Positions 16,724-27,702 of a stretch of 64,000 bases of DNA are shown here, in pieces (the first letter of the stretch is position 1; the number at the start of each line of letters is the position of its first letter). The translations under genes were made by a program, and so were the position numbers. The DNA is from Planctomycetota bacterium (GTDB taxonomy: Bacteria > Planctomycetota > Planctomycetia > Pirellulales > Pirellulaceae). Below the pieces are notes generated by a model. That model made no database searches. It was not told the origin of the DNA and worked only from the letters and a program-made list of their open reading frames with translations. The stretch lies in NCBI GenBank assembly GCA_963204915.1, contig CAUJHS010000106.1:62001-126000 (forward strand), given 5' to 3'.

Positions 16724-19700
16724 ATGTTCGCCGCACGACTTGATCAACGCTTCGGTTGGCTGCTGGTTGCCTTGTGCGTCGCTTGCCAAGTTTCGACGGC
16801 GGCTCGGGGCACCGAGGGTTGGCTTCCCGAAAAGAGCATCGTTGGCGCGCTGCAGCCAGGCGAGCGGCTGCATCTGGTGTCGGCGATGGAAGCCGGTTCG
16901 CCGATTGAGCCCGGCGGATGGAACATGCAAGCCACGGCGTGGGCGATTGCGCGGCGTGAAATCTCTCCTCGGCTCGGACGGAATGCCATCACTTTTCGCG
17001 GCGAAGCGGGAGAACCGGGTAAGGGCGATTTTCGCATCCGCAACGAAGTCCCAGGCGAATTGCTGGCTCTGGGCGCCTGGTTTCATGTGCAGCAGAACGC
17101 CAATGTGCGCGAAGTCGGTTTTCAAGTGTATGACCAAGAAGGAGAGGCGCTTCTCTATCTGGCGCCGGTTCACGATGTCGGGTGGCGGTGGGTCGAAGCT
17201 CCACTGAATAAAGCGGCCTGGAAGCAAGCGTACCCTCAGGCCGAAATGAACACCGTTCCCGACATGCCGTTGAAATCGGTCAATATTATTTGGTGGTCGC
17301 AAGGAGCGGGGCGTAGTGAAATCACCGTGGACGGCGTGGCCGCTCGCTTGCGACCAACGCAAACCGCGGCGCCAACCACTGGCGCTATCGAGTTTCTTGC
17401 CGGCGTCGATGCCCAACCGGGCTCGCCCTACGGAGGATCGCTCTATCTGGAGAACTCGTCGGACAACGCCGTGGTAGCAACGATCGATATTTTGTTGCAG
17501 CGCGACGGCGCTCTATTCGACGAACCGTTGCCAGACCCGGTGCGCGGTTCCGACTTAGCGCGAACTGCGAAAAGTTGGACTGTCGCAAACGGTCAAGTGA
17601 TTGCGGAAAACACGCTGACCGATGGGCTCGACTACACCGCCGCCGAGACGACCTTTCGCACGAGTTACTGGGATTCAGCCGATCAATTTTTGGCGTTCGA
17701 CCAACCGCGGCGAATTACCTCGCTTGGATGGCGGGCAGGCGATGCAAATTGGATCTGGAAGGTTGACGTGCTCACCTCCCTCGATGGCCGAACATTCACG
17801 CCGGTTGCCGATTTACAGGGCGTCGATCTGCACAAGAAGTGGAACGAGCAACTGTTTCCTGCATTCCAGCCCTTCCGCGCAAGAGTGATTCAACTCCACT
17901 ATCACCGCGACGGCGCCAAGATGGACGTGGTGCGCATGCCGGCCGCTTTGCACGTGTGGGACGGGACTGATGACGAAACGTTCGACATTCCCCAAACCGG
18001 CGAAGTGCTTCATCGCCAGACCCTTCAGCAAACGATTCCCGCAGCCGCGTTTGAGGTGGTGAACTTCGAATCGCCCGCCACGTTGGACGTCGGCCAGTAC
18101 TTGCTAGCTGGGAAAGTGCGTCAGAATGGTGTGACTACTTTGTTTGCAAGACATGTGTTCGTGGAGCCACCCGCGTTAGAGAACATTGGTCCTCATTCAC
18201 GGTTTGGCGTCAATGGTTCACAGGCGTCTCTTGCGGTCGAACATCGGAAGTTAGGCGTTGGTTGGGTTCGATTCGAAAACTTCAAGTGGCCTTTTGTGTC
18301 TCCGGCGCCGCATCAATACGCATTTGACGGCTCTGTCCGACCGTGGGTCGTGAACTTGGATCAAATCACCCGCGAGTATCGCAACGCAGGGTTGAACATA
18401 CTGCCCATGATGTTCCTTACGCCGCAGTGGGCTTCGGGCGATGCGGCGCACTCAGCCGGCGAAATGACCCTCGCGCAACCGCCCAAAAACGATGCGGACT
18501 TTGGAGAGTTCGTTTTTCAATCGGTCGCACGTTATGGCGGCCAAACGGTCGCGCCTGCGCTCCTAAAGACTGGCGACAAAAAAAGCGGACTGGGACGAAT
18601 CGCGTACTTCGAGCTTGGCAACGAGCCGAACTTGAATCCGCTCCGTGATACGTCGCGCCCGCCGACGTGGGGGCCATGGTCCGGCACGATGGATCAATGG
18701 TGGACCATGTGGCGGCACGGCGCCGAGGCGGTAAAGCGGGCCGATCCTGAAGCGTCGGTGGTGAGCCCTGGCTTCGCCGGCGCCACGAGTGAAATTGTCG
18801 ACGCCCTACGCCGTTTCAAGTATACCGATGGGAAATGCCCGCTCGATTGGACCGACGTCATCAGCGTTCACTTTTATTCCGGCCGCACTCCGCCAGAGAT
18901 CGCCACGGGCGATGTGAATAACGCTCAAGGGTGCGACGTTTCGTTCGCGGAGCATCTCACGCGATTAGTCGAGTGGCGCGACCAACATAAACCCTCCGTT
19001 CCGATTTGGATGACCGAGACCGGCTACGACACGGGCGGGCCGATTGGTGCAAACGAACGCACGCAAGCGGCGCGGTTGCCGCGTGTCGTGGCTTTGTGCT
19101 TAGCCCAAGGGATCGACAAAGTGATGGTCTATCGCGAGTCGGGTTCGACGCCGACCCAACACGCGGCCGCCGGTTTAATGCGCAATGATTTGACTCGCCG
19201 CCCTTCATGGTACACCTATGCGACGCTCATTCGCCAACTTCAAGACGCCGAACCGGGGCGCCGTCTGACGCACGAGGATCCGAATATCTGGCTCCAAACG
19301 TGGAAACGCAATGGCCAAATCATGCTCATGGCCTATTGTGTAACGGGGACGGGTCGCCTTGGCCTGGACCTGGGCGCCGCCACCGTGATCGACGCGTTCG
19401 GGCATGTGTCGAAGGTCGATTCCACGCGCGAGTTAGCGCTGAACGAGTTTCCTTGCTACTTGACCAACTTGGAGAATGAGACGGTCCTTGCGCCGTTGCT
19501 TCAACGCGCCGAACAGCGCGATTTGGATCGTGCACAGCAACGCGCCGCCGATGCGCGCCGTACCGTTTATCTCTTCAACTTTGGTGACGCGAACGAGCCA
19601 GCGGCGTTAGACATTGGCGGCTTGCGCTATTATCAGGTTGTGCCAGCAGACACCCGCTACGATGGCCAGCGCGGCTTCGGATTTGTTGGCGCCTCTGGCG

Positions 19701-20011
19701 TCAAGAATGATTTTCGGCATTGGATGCCGAACACGATTGAACGCTACGCCGTACAGATCGGCAAAGATCAGGCGTTTCAATTCGACGTGGCGCCGGGGCA
19801 GTACAATTTACGCGTCAACGCCGTGGCGACCCACGGAGCTTCGCGTCTGCGGCTGGAAGGCGCTGCGGAAGGACCGATCTCGTGGGAATTTAACCCCGGC
19901 CATGAAAAAGAAACGCAGCAGCATGTCATCACGGCTTCCGGCCCGTCTCTACAACTGCATGCGGAGGGCTCCCACTTATTGCGGTGGTTGGTATTGGAGC
20001 AAATCCCGTAA
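16724..20011 (+). CDS. Large exported glycoside-hydrolase-like protein (clan GH-A type)
   Basis: About 1095 aa, exported (signal segment GWLLVALCVACQVSTAARG). The N-terminal 480 residues are beta-rich and carbohydrate-binding-like. A TIM-barrel-like region spans about residues 500-850: the motif YFELGNEPNLNP carries the likely acid/base Glu (NEP) and IWMTETGYDTGG the likely nucleophile Glu. This spacing is typical of clan GH-A. The C-terminus is beta-rich. The start is either ATG 16724 or ATG 16703; the former has GGAAC 9 bases upstream. The substrate cannot be told from sequence. Confidence 0.75.
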   Translation: MFAARLDQRFGWLLVALCVACQVSTAARGTEGWLPEKSIVGALQPGERLHLVSAMEAGSPIEPGGWNMQATAWAIARREISPRLGRNAITFRGEAGEPGKGDFRIRNEVPGELLALGAWFHVQQNANVREVGFQVYDQEGEALLYLAPVHDVGWRWVEAPLNKAAWKQAYPQAEMNTVPDMPLKSVNIIWWSQGAGRSEITVDGVAARLRPTQTAAPTTGAIEFLAGVDAQPGSPYGGSLYLENSSDNAVVATIDILLQRDGALFDEPLPDPVRGSDLARTAKSWTVANGQVIAENTLTDGLDYTAAETTFRTSYWDSADQFLAFDQPRRITSLGWRAGDANWIWKVDVLTSLDGRTFTPVADLQGVDLHKKWNEQLFPAFQPFRARVIQLHYHRDGAKMDVVRMPAALHVWDGTDDETFDIPQTGEVLHRQTLQQTIPAAAFEVVNFESPATLDVGQYLLAGKVRQNGVTTLFARHVFVEPPALENIGPHSRFGVNGSQASLAVEHRKLGVGWVRFENFKWPFVSPAPHQYAFDGSVRPWVVNLDQITREYRNAGLNILPMMFLTPQWASGDAAHSAGEMTLAQPPKNDADFGEFVFQSVARYGGQTVAPALLKTGDKKSGLGRIAYFELGNEPNLNPLRDTSRPPTWGPWSGTMDQWWTMWRHGAEAVKRADPEASVVSPGFAGATSEIVDALRRFKYTDGKCPLDWTDVISVHFYSGRTPPEIATGDVNNAQGCDVSFAEHLTRLVEWRDQHKPSVPIWMTETGYDTGGPIGANERTQAARLPRVVALCLAQGIDKVMVYRESGSTPTQHAAAGLMRNDLTRRPSWYTYATLIRQLQDAEPGRRLTHEDPNIWLQTWKRNGQIMLMAYCVTGTGRLGLDLGAATVIDAFGHVSKVDSTRELALNEFPCYLTNLENETVLAPLLQRAEQRDLDRAQQRAADARRTVYLFNFGDANEPAALDIGGLRYYQVVPADTRYDGQRGFGFVGASGVKNDFRHWMPNTIERYAVQIGKDQAFQFDVAPGQYNLRVNAVATHGASRLRLEGAAEGPISWEFNPGHEKETQQHVITASGPSLQLHAEGSHLLRWLVLEQIP

Positions 20012-20149
20012 TCGACTCACCCCCAGAATCAACGGGTCAATTTGCGCTGGCTAATGCGGCGCACTTGGGCATTTCGCGCGCTATATTTGAGTTGCCCGCC
20101 AACTTGACCAAGGCGGATATCGCATCGTTCCAACGTGGGAGATCATTGC

Positions 20150-20803
20150 ATGGGCAATTTCTACGTGAATCACACGGTCCGAGCGCCTCAAGACCGCGTT
20201 GTCGCGGTATTGCAAGCGGAAGACCGGATCGCCTTTGTTAGCCCGACCGTGGACGGTTACACCATTGTGTGCGACCAGGAATGCGATAGTCAGGACGAGA
20301 CTGCCATCGTACGGCTGGGGCGGAGGCTTTCGGCCCGTTTAGATAGCCCAGTGTTGGCTGTGTTAAATCACGACGACGATATTCTGTGTTACTGGTTGTT
20401 TGAGCACGGTAAGGTCACTGAGGAGTTCAATTCGTGTCCCGAATACTTTGACGATGAGGACGAATATTCGGGATTTTCCATTTACGCGGGCGATGAAGAC
20501 GAAGACGAGCTGCGCAACGACACCGAGCCTTTAACGCAAGCTCCTACCCCCGGAGCGGCGCTCTGTCGCGCCTTTGGCAAGTTGGGTCTGGAAGCCGAGG
20601 TCGCGGCAATTCTTAAATCGCATGAAATGTTCGCCCTCTTTACGCACAAAAAACTGATCCATGCCCTCGGTTTGCCAGAAGGCGCCGTGGCGACGGGGTA
20701 TCGTTACGTCGCAGAAGGCGATGGGGAAATAGACCCAGACGATTGTATCCATGTGGGTGGTCACGCACCGGCGTCGCTTGGTTGGGAAGACGACGAAGAG
20801 TAG
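20150..20803 (+). CDS. Hypothetical protein
   Basis: 217 aa, cytoplasmic, with no signal peptide. It is rich in acidic residues (DDEDEYSGFSIYAGDEDEDE) and in the middle reads VLAVLNHDDDILCYWLFEHG. I do not recognise it. ATG 20150 is preferred over 20135 because GTGGGAG lies about 8 bases upstream. Its stop lies 134 bases before the exported protein gene. Confidence 0.7.
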   Translation: MGNFYVNHTVRAPQDRVVAVLQAEDRIAFVSPTVDGYTIVCDQECDSQDETAIVRLGRRLSARLDSPVLAVLNHDDDILCYWLFEHGKVTEEFNSCPEYFDDEDEYSGFSIYAGDEDEDELRNDTEPLTQAPTPGAALCRAFGKLGLEAEVAAILKSHEMFALFTHKKLIHALGLPEGAVATGYRYVAEGDGEIDPDDCIHVGGHAPASLGWEDDEE

Positions 20804-20937
20804 CTTCGTGCAACGGCGAAAATGTAAGGCGAGGCGGACTGGCGCTGGAGTGCGTCCGGCGCTGCGACCATAATGGAAGAACCCTGCGGCATCGAGCGAT
20901 GACTGCCGCACCACCTCGTCTTTCTCAAAGGGACGCC

Positions 20938-23391
20938 ATGCGCCAGCGCACCCTGTTTGCGACTTTTCTAGCGGTCGCAATGCTCGCCGGTGTTGGTTTG
21001 AACGTTTCCTCTTTGGCAAAAGGCCAAACGGTCACGCCTTCGCCATCGATCGTCGGTCCCAGAAAGGCGGAACAACCGCCGCTTCAAATCTCGGGTGTTT
21101 ATCCGCATTTGGCGTCGTTCAACGGACACGGCGAATGCGGCATTGGCGCCATCGTTCCCTGGGCGGGGAGGTTGTGGTGGATCACCTATCCACCTCACTT
21201 CCGGCAAGGTTCGAAAGATAAACTCTATAGCATCGATGAGACGCTCCAACTAACGATCCATCCTGAGTCGGTAGGAGGCACCCATGCGGCGCGCATGGTT
21301 CATGCGCCCAGCGGCCAGCTTCTGATCGGGCCATACGCGATCGATCGGTCCGGACGTGTTCGCGCACTGGACGTTAAGAGCATACCGGGACGGTACACCG
21401 CTTGGGCCAGTCATTTGAAGGATCCTCAGCATCGGGTCTATTTATTCGACATGGAGGGTCCAATTTGGGAGGTCGACGTTCGCACACTCGCCGCCAAACG
21501 TCTGTTTATCAAGCCAGTTCCAGGATGGCATGGCAAGGGCGCCTATACGGGGCAAGGCAGACTCGTCATTGCCAATAACGGCGAAGCCAGCGCCGCCCAC
21601 GACTTACCCCAGCCCTGGGAATTGCCGCTCGACCAATGGTCGCGCGGCGATGAGGACGCCGGCGCGCTGGCGGAGTTCGATGGCAAAAAGTGGAACATCA
21701 TTGCTCGCCGACAGTTTGTCGAGGTAAGCGGGCCGGGCGGGATTGGCGGCAACGCTTCGCCGGATGATCCCTTGTGGGCGCTGGGCTGGGATCGTCGTTC
21801 CGTCTTGCTGCTGGTGCGAGACCAAGCGACTTGGACAACCTATCGGTTGCCGAAGGCGAGTCATGCGATGGATCCTCGGCATGGTTGGTACACCGAATGG
21901 CCGCGGCTTCGCCCGATTTCACCGCAACGCGGGCTGGCGTGTATGCACGGGATGTTTTTCGACTTTCCGTTGACGTTCTCCTCGCGACAATCACATGGTG
22001 TGCGCGCGATCGCATCGCATTTGCGATACATCCCCGATTTTTGTATGTGGAACGACCGGCTGGTTCTCGGGGCCGACGATACGTCGATTATGGAGAACCC
22101 CAAGGCCGGACAATCACAATCTAACTTGTGGTTTGGAACGGTCGCCGACCTGCAATCCTGGGGACCTGGTTTTGCTGTTGGCGGCCCTTGGCTTGGTGAT
22201 CCCGTGTCGGCCGACAAGCCTTCGGAACCGTACTTGTTTTCGGGGTTTCACGGGCGCTGCCTGCACCTGGCGGCGACTGGCGGAGAGCCGGTCGATATGA
22301 CGCTGGAAATCGACGAACAAGGTTCCGGCCATTGGCGTGAGCTGCAAACGATCGCCGTCCCTGCCGCGGGCTATACCTATCATGTTTTCCCGGATGATGC
22401 GCCAGGCGAATGGATTCGCGTTCGCGCGACCCAACCGGTAACCGCGTCCGCGTATTTTCATTACACCTCGGTGGCGGGACGCTCGCACCCGCGCGATGAC
22501 AAACTGTTCGCCGGGTTGCGTGCGGCGAATGATCCAGGACCGATCGTGGTGGTCCGGCCCGCGGCGCACAATCGTGGATTGCAAGCCATCGTTCGGGAAA
22601 TGAATGGCGGACTCGTGCGTTACTTCGAGATAGATGAACGCCTGAATGCGCGGGCCGTCAACGACAGCGTTCACGCCGAAGAGGCAAACCGACTGCTCGA
22701 TTTTGAGCCTGTGGCCCAATACGACGAGGCGTCGGCGTTTGTTGTTATGGCCGATCAACGACGATATCGGTTGCCTATTGCGCCCTCGGTAAAGCCTTTT
22801 GGACGTGACGCGCGCGAAGTCCAGTCGGAACGCTGGCTTATGCACATCGGCAATATCTTCTACGAAGCGCCTCGCAACGTGGGTGGCAAGGACCCGATCG
22901 ACATCCGGCGAATGCGGCCCGTGGCGTCGCATCGGTTTGCGATTTATGACTATTGCACCTGGCGCGGTTTACTCGTCCTGAGTGGCGCCAAACCTGAGGC
23001 GGCAGGCGACGGGCATGTCTTCCCGCTTCCCGACCCGCAGACCGCGTTGTGGTTTGGCTGCGTCGACGACCTGTGGAAACTTGGCAAACCCGTGGGCGTG
23101 GGAGGGCCGTGGAAGAACACGCAGGTGGCCAAAGACGAACTCTCCGACCCCTATTTGATGACAGGGTTCGATCGCAAAAAGCTCACGTTATCGCACGATG
23201 CGCAAGAGCCCGTTCAGTTTCGTATTGAAGTGGATTACTCCAATCGCGACTTCTGGAAGCCTTACGGGACAGTAACCGTTCCCGCGGGAGAAACGGCCAC
23301 GGTGGATTTTCCGGTGGGCTACTCCGCACACTGGGCGCGGTTAGCGACCGACCGCCATTGTCGTGCGACCGCCGTATTCCTCTATGAGTGA
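20938..23391 (+). CDS. Large exported hypothetical protein
   Basis: 817 aa with a signal peptide (MRQRTLFATFLAVAMLAGVGLNVSSLAKG). The protein appears to contain two similar halves: each has a pattern like W-F-G-x-V-x-D-L followed by VGGPW and a stretch of the type SDPYLxxGFxxxxLxL (for example near 22128-22260 and 23053-23190). That suggests an internal duplication of a beta-propeller-like or lectin-like module. I do not recognise a family. ATG 20938 has AAAGGGACG upstream. Function unknown. Confidence 0.75.
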   Translation: MRQRTLFATFLAVAMLAGVGLNVSSLAKGQTVTPSPSIVGPRKAEQPPLQISGVYPHLASFNGHGECGIGAIVPWAGRLWWITYPPHFRQGSKDKLYSIDETLQLTIHPESVGGTHAARMVHAPSGQLLIGPYAIDRSGRVRALDVKSIPGRYTAWASHLKDPQHRVYLFDMEGPIWEVDVRTLAAKRLFIKPVPGWHGKGAYTGQGRLVIANNGEASAAHDLPQPWELPLDQWSRGDEDAGALAEFDGKKWNIIARRQFVEVSGPGGIGGNASPDDPLWALGWDRRSVLLLVRDQATWTTYRLPKASHAMDPRHGWYTEWPRLRPISPQRGLACMHGMFFDFPLTFSSRQSHGVRAIASHLRYIPDFCMWNDRLVLGADDTSIMENPKAGQSQSNLWFGTVADLQSWGPGFAVGGPWLGDPVSADKPSEPYLFSGFHGRCLHLAATGGEPVDMTLEIDEQGSGHWRELQTIAVPAAGYTYHVFPDDAPGEWIRVRATQPVTASAYFHYTSVAGRSHPRDDKLFAGLRAANDPGPIVVVRPAAHNRGLQAIVREMNGGLVRYFEIDERLNARAVNDSVHAEEANRLLDFEPVAQYDEASAFVVMADQRRYRLPIAPSVKPFGRDAREVQSERWLMHIGNIFYEAPRNVGGKDPIDIRRMRPVASHRFAIYDYCTWRGLLVLSGAKPEAAGDGHVFPLPDPQTALWFGCVDDLWKLGKPVGVGGPWKNTQVAKDELSDPYLMTGFDRKKLTLSHDAQEPVQFRIEVDYSNRDFWKPYGTVTVPAGETATVDFPVGYSAHWARLATDRHCRATAVFLYE

Positions 23392-23425
23392 CGCGCCCAG
23401 AATCCCTTAGACGTCGCAGCGCGAA

Positions 23426-24541
23426 TCATACGCCTTGCAGACGTGTGACCGCGGCGAAGGTTTTTACCAAGAGTTTGACGTCCAGCAGGAGCGATAACTT
23501 GCGGATGTAGAGAATGTCTAAACGAGCCCAGTCGTCGAACGGCATGCGGTTGCGCTGAGAAGCGACTTGCCAGAAACAGGTGAGCCCCGGCGTTACGTCC
23601 AGCCGACGTCGCTGCCAAGGCTCGCAGTCTTTTGATTCCGAAACGGGCAAAGGACGCGGTCCGACCAACGTCATAGAGCCGTTCAAAACATTCCAAAGTT
23701 GCGGTAATTCGTCAATGCTGCTGGCGCGCAATAAGCGACCGACCCGCGTGATGCGAGGATCGCGCCGAATTTTGAACGCAGGCCCATCCTGTTCATTGAG
23801 CTGTTTGAGCTCATGTTGACGTTGTTCCGCATCGACGCTCATCGAGCGAAATTTGTACATCGTAAAGGGGCGTCCCAGGCGTCCCGCGCGGCGCTGTTTG
23901 AAGAAGACTGGCCCCGGCGAATCGAGTTTGATCAGGATCGCAACTAGGGAGAACAGCGGCGCGAGAAGTAATAATCCACCACCGGCCAAGAGCACGTCGA
24001 CGGCGCGTTTCCATAACGGCGTTTGCACCTCGAAGAATGCATCCAGCGCTCCTAACGCAATGGGGTGAGCCGCGACGGGCTGAGGTTCGACCGCGTCCGA
24101 ATCCCGCAAGGTGAGCACTTCCACGTGGGTTGAATCGTCATGAAATGCATCCCAGGGATCGCTCGGGTAATGGTGCAAAACCACCCGAAAATGCCCCTTG
24201 CATTCAGGAGACTTTCGAAGCACATCTTGAACAATCAATTCGGCGGCGACGAGCGGGCAGTCGACCAGAACCAGCCAAACACCGCCTTCTTCCGCAATTC
24301 CGATTTCATCGGTAACGCGAATCCGATCGATCGCGCTCTGCTCAAGACGCGCGCAAAGGTCGACGGAACGTTTTGATTGAGGAATAAATTGGACTAGGCA
24401 GAATTCGCTCTCGGTGCGATCAGCGCGGGACCGCTCTCGCAGCAAGACTGCTTTTAGTTCGCGCGAACGATGGGCAAAGTAAAACCGCTTTTCATCGCGC
24501 ACGCGCAGACCGAATAACCGGACGAGCAAATGAGAGAACAT
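23426..24541 (-). CDS. Bacterial sugar transferase (undecaprenyl-phosphate sugar phosphotransferase type)
   Basis: 371 aa. The C-terminal 200 residues are the sugar-transferase domain of the WcaJ/RfbP type: [21 protein letters not shown] (membrane helix), [54 protein letters not shown] and [11 protein letters not shown]. It transfers a sugar-phosphate to undecaprenyl phosphate to start exopolysaccharide or O-antigen repeat units at the inner membrane. The N-terminal 170 residues lack the usual four transmembrane helices and look soluble; this is a reduced architecture. No other glycosyltransferases are adjacent. Confidence 0.9.
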   Translation of the reverse strand: MFSHLLVRLFGLRVRDEKRFYFAHRSRELKAVLLRERSRADRTESEFCLVQFIPQSKRSVDLCARLEQSAIDRIRVTDEIGIAEEGGVWLVLVDCPLVAAELIVQDVLRKSPECKGHFRVVLHHYPSDPWDAFHDDSTHVEVLTLRDSDAVEPQPVAAHPIALGALDAFFEVQTPLWKRAVDVLLAGGGLLLLAPLFSLVAILIKLDSPGPVFFKQRRAGRLGRPFTMYKFRSMSVDAEQRQHELKQLNEQDGPAFKIRRDPRITRVGRLLRASSIDELPQLWNVLNGSMTLVGPRPLPVSESKDCEPWQRRRLDVTPGLTCFWQVASQRNRMPFDDWARLDILYIRKLSLLLDVKLLVKTFAAVTRLQGV

Positions 24542-24885
24542 TGTCGATTCTGGGGGAAAACGCAGACTTTAGGGAGTGGATGGAGTCCCTGCCCTACGAT
24601 TTCACGCAACCGACCTTGGGCAAACCTGAGGCCCGCCCGACTTCAGGTAAGTCGGGTCGACGGTAGACCTCGCAATTTGGTGGGATCGAGACGGCGAATG
24701 GCGGACCGACTCGCTAACGTTTACGCGGCCAGCGGTTATGTTGCCAAACGACGTCATGGAGTTAGATTCTAACTATTCGTCCCAGTTTGACAACAATCCC
24801 TTCCGTTGTTTTTTGAGGTATTTGGAGGGGGGGTGCCACAATACTTTGGGGTGGTATCTCGGTATCATCCGTCGACAAAGTCGCG
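24542..24885. other. Intergenic region, no gene seen
   Basis: About 345 bases between the stop of the MMPL gene and the start of the sugar transferase, both on the minus strand. No convincing ORF or terminator. There is a run of seven G at 24826-24832. Confidence 0.4.
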
Positions 24886-27702
24886 TTAGCGTAGTTCCGG
24901 GCCTGCGGGCGCTGGTTCTTTTAGCGCTTCCGCCGCAGTGCGTGATACGGTGATCGCGGCCCAACCTTGCCAGCGGCACAACAATGCCATAAACGCCGGT
25001 AGCAATATGGGTCGAACGATGAACGTATCAAGCAATACGCCCAGGGCCAAGGCGAAACCGAGTTGGACGATCGCTGGCATGGGAGCGCCCGTTTCGCCAA
25101 CCAACCAACCAACTGGTGGAAACCACGGAGCAACGTGCGGCGCCCAGGCGCCCGACGTCATAGCGACAAACGCTCCTGCCATGATCAACCCGCAACTGGT
25201 AATGATGCCGCCCGTCCGCACTAATCCGCGCCGCAAGCCTCCAAACGGTCCGTAAGCGGCTTGTTCTTCAAACACGCGGCTTGCCAAGAACACGTTATAG
25301 TCTTGGCCCACGGCCACAAGGATCACGAAGAGGAACAGCGGCGCTTTCCAATCCAGTCCCAGGTAGTTGGCGCCGCCTAACCAGGCGAAAAACAAGTCGG
25401 TCGCGCCGAGCGTCACATAATAGGTGAATAACACCGAAATGATCATGTAAACGCAGATCACCGGCCTTCGCAGAATTGCTACGAGCACGGCGAACACCGC
25501 GATGACGACCAAAAGCTGGATGCGCTGCGTGTCCGATTGTGTAATCGCTTGCAAATCTCGAATCCCCGCCGTCGTTCCGCCATAGGCGAACGTGGCTCCT
25601 AACCAAAACGAATCGGGACGTTTCGTCAACTCGTGCAGTTTGGCATCGATGGCGGAAAGCGTGCGACTCGCTTCAGGCGAGAACGGATCATCTTCCAACA
25701 CAACATCCAGCCGGGTCGCTTCGCCCTTAAAGCCGGCGGCCTGCGACACATAAACATCCTTAGCGCCCTGGTGAGGACGAAGGAAACGTGTCTTGAGGCC
25801 GCGCCAACTAAACCCAGATACTCGCTTTTCCGTAGGCGGCGTCACACCTAGGGGATCGCTTAAACTGCGAACCGAGCGAACGCCCTCGCCGTAGAGACTG
25901 GCGGTTAACTCGGCGACGGCCTGACGGCTTGTAGAGTCCTGATTGAAATCGGCGCCACGGCGTACAGCCACCAACGTAATGGGGCCGCTTTCGCCCACGG
26001 GGAAATGGCCGCGAAGCAACTCGGCGCCTTGTCGGGCCACACGTTCTCGCGGCAAGGCCCGTAGAAAATCATAGGTAACGTGATCGGCCCTCTGCCAGCC
26101 AATCGCCGCCAACGGGCTAAGTAACACAACTGCGAGGACGAACACCAAACCAGGCCGGGCGGTAATCCAACGAGCCAACACCCACCACACGGCGCCTAAT
26201 CGAAGTCCTGCCGTCGAACCTTCATGGTTGGTCGATGCTCGTCGCTTTAAGCCTCTCGGCCAAAAGAGCGCATCGCCAAAGCCTCGCAGGATCGCGGGGG
26301 CCAGTGTCAAGCAGGCGACCAACGCCACGGTCAGGCAAATGGCGATGACCACCCCGCTGTGTTTGAACTTGCCGAACTCGGCAAAGTACATTGCCCCGAG
26401 GCCGACAATGATCGTCAACGCGCTGGCCGCGAGCGCGCCGCCGACCGCCGACAGCGCCTTGGATACCGCTTCAGGACACGCGTGTCCCGCCTCGCGTTCT
26501 TCGCGGTACCGCGCGATCAAAAATAAGCAATAGTCGGTGCCAGCGCCGAACAAAAGCACGACCACAAAAATGCGTGTCGTGGTAAACACCTTGAGGTCCC
26601 ACCATTCGAAACCCGGTATTAAATTGACTTGCGCAAGCAAGGCGACTGTGCTCATGGCGACGACCAACGATACGCCAATAGCCGCCAAGGGGGCTGCGAC
26701 CAGCAACGGCGAACGGTACACCAAAAGGAGAATCAAAAAGATAATTGCGATGGTGAACGTCTCGGTGTGGCGGATGCTTTCGGCCGAGGCTCGCAACATG
26801 TCGCCCCCGACCGCCGCTGATCCGGACACGCCGAGCGCTAAACCCGGCGCGAGCGCTGGCGCCCAGGTTTCCTTGACGAGTTCGACCTCTTTCTCGACCC
26901 GCTGCAACACTTGGATGTTTTCTGTGGCGAGAAACTCATTGCCCAAGTGCAAGACGATCAGTCGCGCGTGATCGCGCGACAGCCGATCGCCCAGTACCTC
27001 ATGATCCCAGGTCCATACGTCCAGGAGCGGCAAATCTACGTCGGCCAGGGGCGCCGTTAAATCGTGCTGATCGGCCAAATTGGAATCGTACGTGACGGCC
27101 AAGCGACGTTCTTGTTCCGCTTTTTCGCGCAGTCCTTGCAAGTAATAGGCAACAGCGCGGTTGTAATACGCGGTTGCCAAGGGTCGAAACTGAATGGCCG
27201 GCGTCTCGGCAAATTCCTCTTGGTAATTACTCAGTTTGACATCGAAGCGAATTGCCTCCTCGAGGGCGTTTTCGGCGTTACGAAACTCGGAGGCGACTTC
27301 TTCGCGCAGCATGTCTGCTTCGTCGGTCTTTCCCTCGGTCTGCAACTGATCCGCTTCACCAAGCCACTCCACGGTTCGTTTTAACGCCGCCGCGCCTTGC
27401 CAGTTGCGAAAGCGCCGAGCGAGGTCATACGAAACAAAAATGTCTTCGCGCTGTAAGGTTCCTTCTTCCCGAGCGGTCACAAGTACGATTTGACTTTTGG
27501 ATCGGGTTCGCGGGAATGCTTCCGAGAGAAGGCGTTCGCCTTCGACACTTTTCATGTCGGACGGCAGGTAAGCTAGGTCGCCATCGTGTGCGATGTCGCT
27601 CCACGAAGGCGCCGTCAAACGGAGTCCTAGGGCGAGGAAAATCCAAATTAGAATGATGGCCAGCCAATGGCGGGAAACTAAGTCCCCGAGGCGAGCAAAC
27701 AT
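24886..27702 (-). CDS. RND superfamily transporter (MMPL type)
   Basis: 938 aa inner-membrane protein. The architecture is one N-terminal transmembrane helix, a large periplasmic loop, a block of about six helices (FAIAIIFLILLLVY onward), a second periplasmic loop and another block of helices. The MMPL-type proton-relay motifs GAGTDYCLFLIARYREE and VGQDYNVFLASRVFEE are present, each in the fourth helix of its half. Such proteins export lipids or hydrophobic compounds. It has no membrane-fusion or outer-membrane partner nearby. Confidence 0.9.
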   Translation of the reverse strand: MFARLGDLVSRHWLAIILIWIFLALGLRLTAPSWSDIAHDGDLAYLPSDMKSVEGERLLSEAFPRTRSKSQIVLVTAREEGTLQREDIFVSYDLARRFRNWQGAAALKRTVEWLGEADQLQTEGKTDEADMLREEVASEFRNAENALEEAIRFDVKLSNYQEEFAETPAIQFRPLATAYYNRAVAYYLQGLREKAEQERRLAVTYDSNLADQHDLTAPLADVDLPLLDVWTWDHEVLGDRLSRDHARLIVLHLGNEFLATENIQVLQRVEKEVELVKETWAPALAPGLALGVSGSAAVGGDMLRASAESIRHTETFTIAIIFLILLLVYRSPLLVAAPLAAIGVSLVVAMSTVALLAQVNLIPGFEWWDLKVFTTTRIFVVVLLFGAGTDYCLFLIARYREEREAGHACPEAVSKALSAVGGALAASALTIIVGLGAMYFAEFGKFKHSGVVIAICLTVALVACLTLAPAILRGFGDALFWPRGLKRRASTNHEGSTAGLRLGAVWWVLARWITARPGLVFVLAVVLLSPLAAIGWQRADHVTYDFLRALPRERVARQGAELLRGHFPVGESGPITLVAVRRGADFNQDSTSRQAVAELTASLYGEGVRSVRSLSDPLGVTPPTEKRVSGFSWRGLKTRFLRPHQGAKDVYVSQAAGFKGEATRLDVVLEDDPFSPEASRTLSAIDAKLHELTKRPDSFWLGATFAYGGTTAGIRDLQAITQSDTQRIQLLVVIAVFAVLVAILRRPVICVYMIISVLFTYYVTLGATDLFFAWLGGANYLGLDWKAPLFLFVILVAVGQDYNVFLASRVFEEQAAYGPFGGLRRGLVRTGGIITSCGLIMAGAFVAMTSGAWAPHVAPWFPPVGWLVGETGAPMPAIVQLGFALALGVLLDTFIVRPILLPAFMALLCRWQGWAAITVSRTAAEALKEPAPAGPELR

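Noticed and set aside
22114-22932. Minus-strand ORF of 272 codons
   Set aside because: Antisense to the exported protein gene with a signal peptide; no motif.
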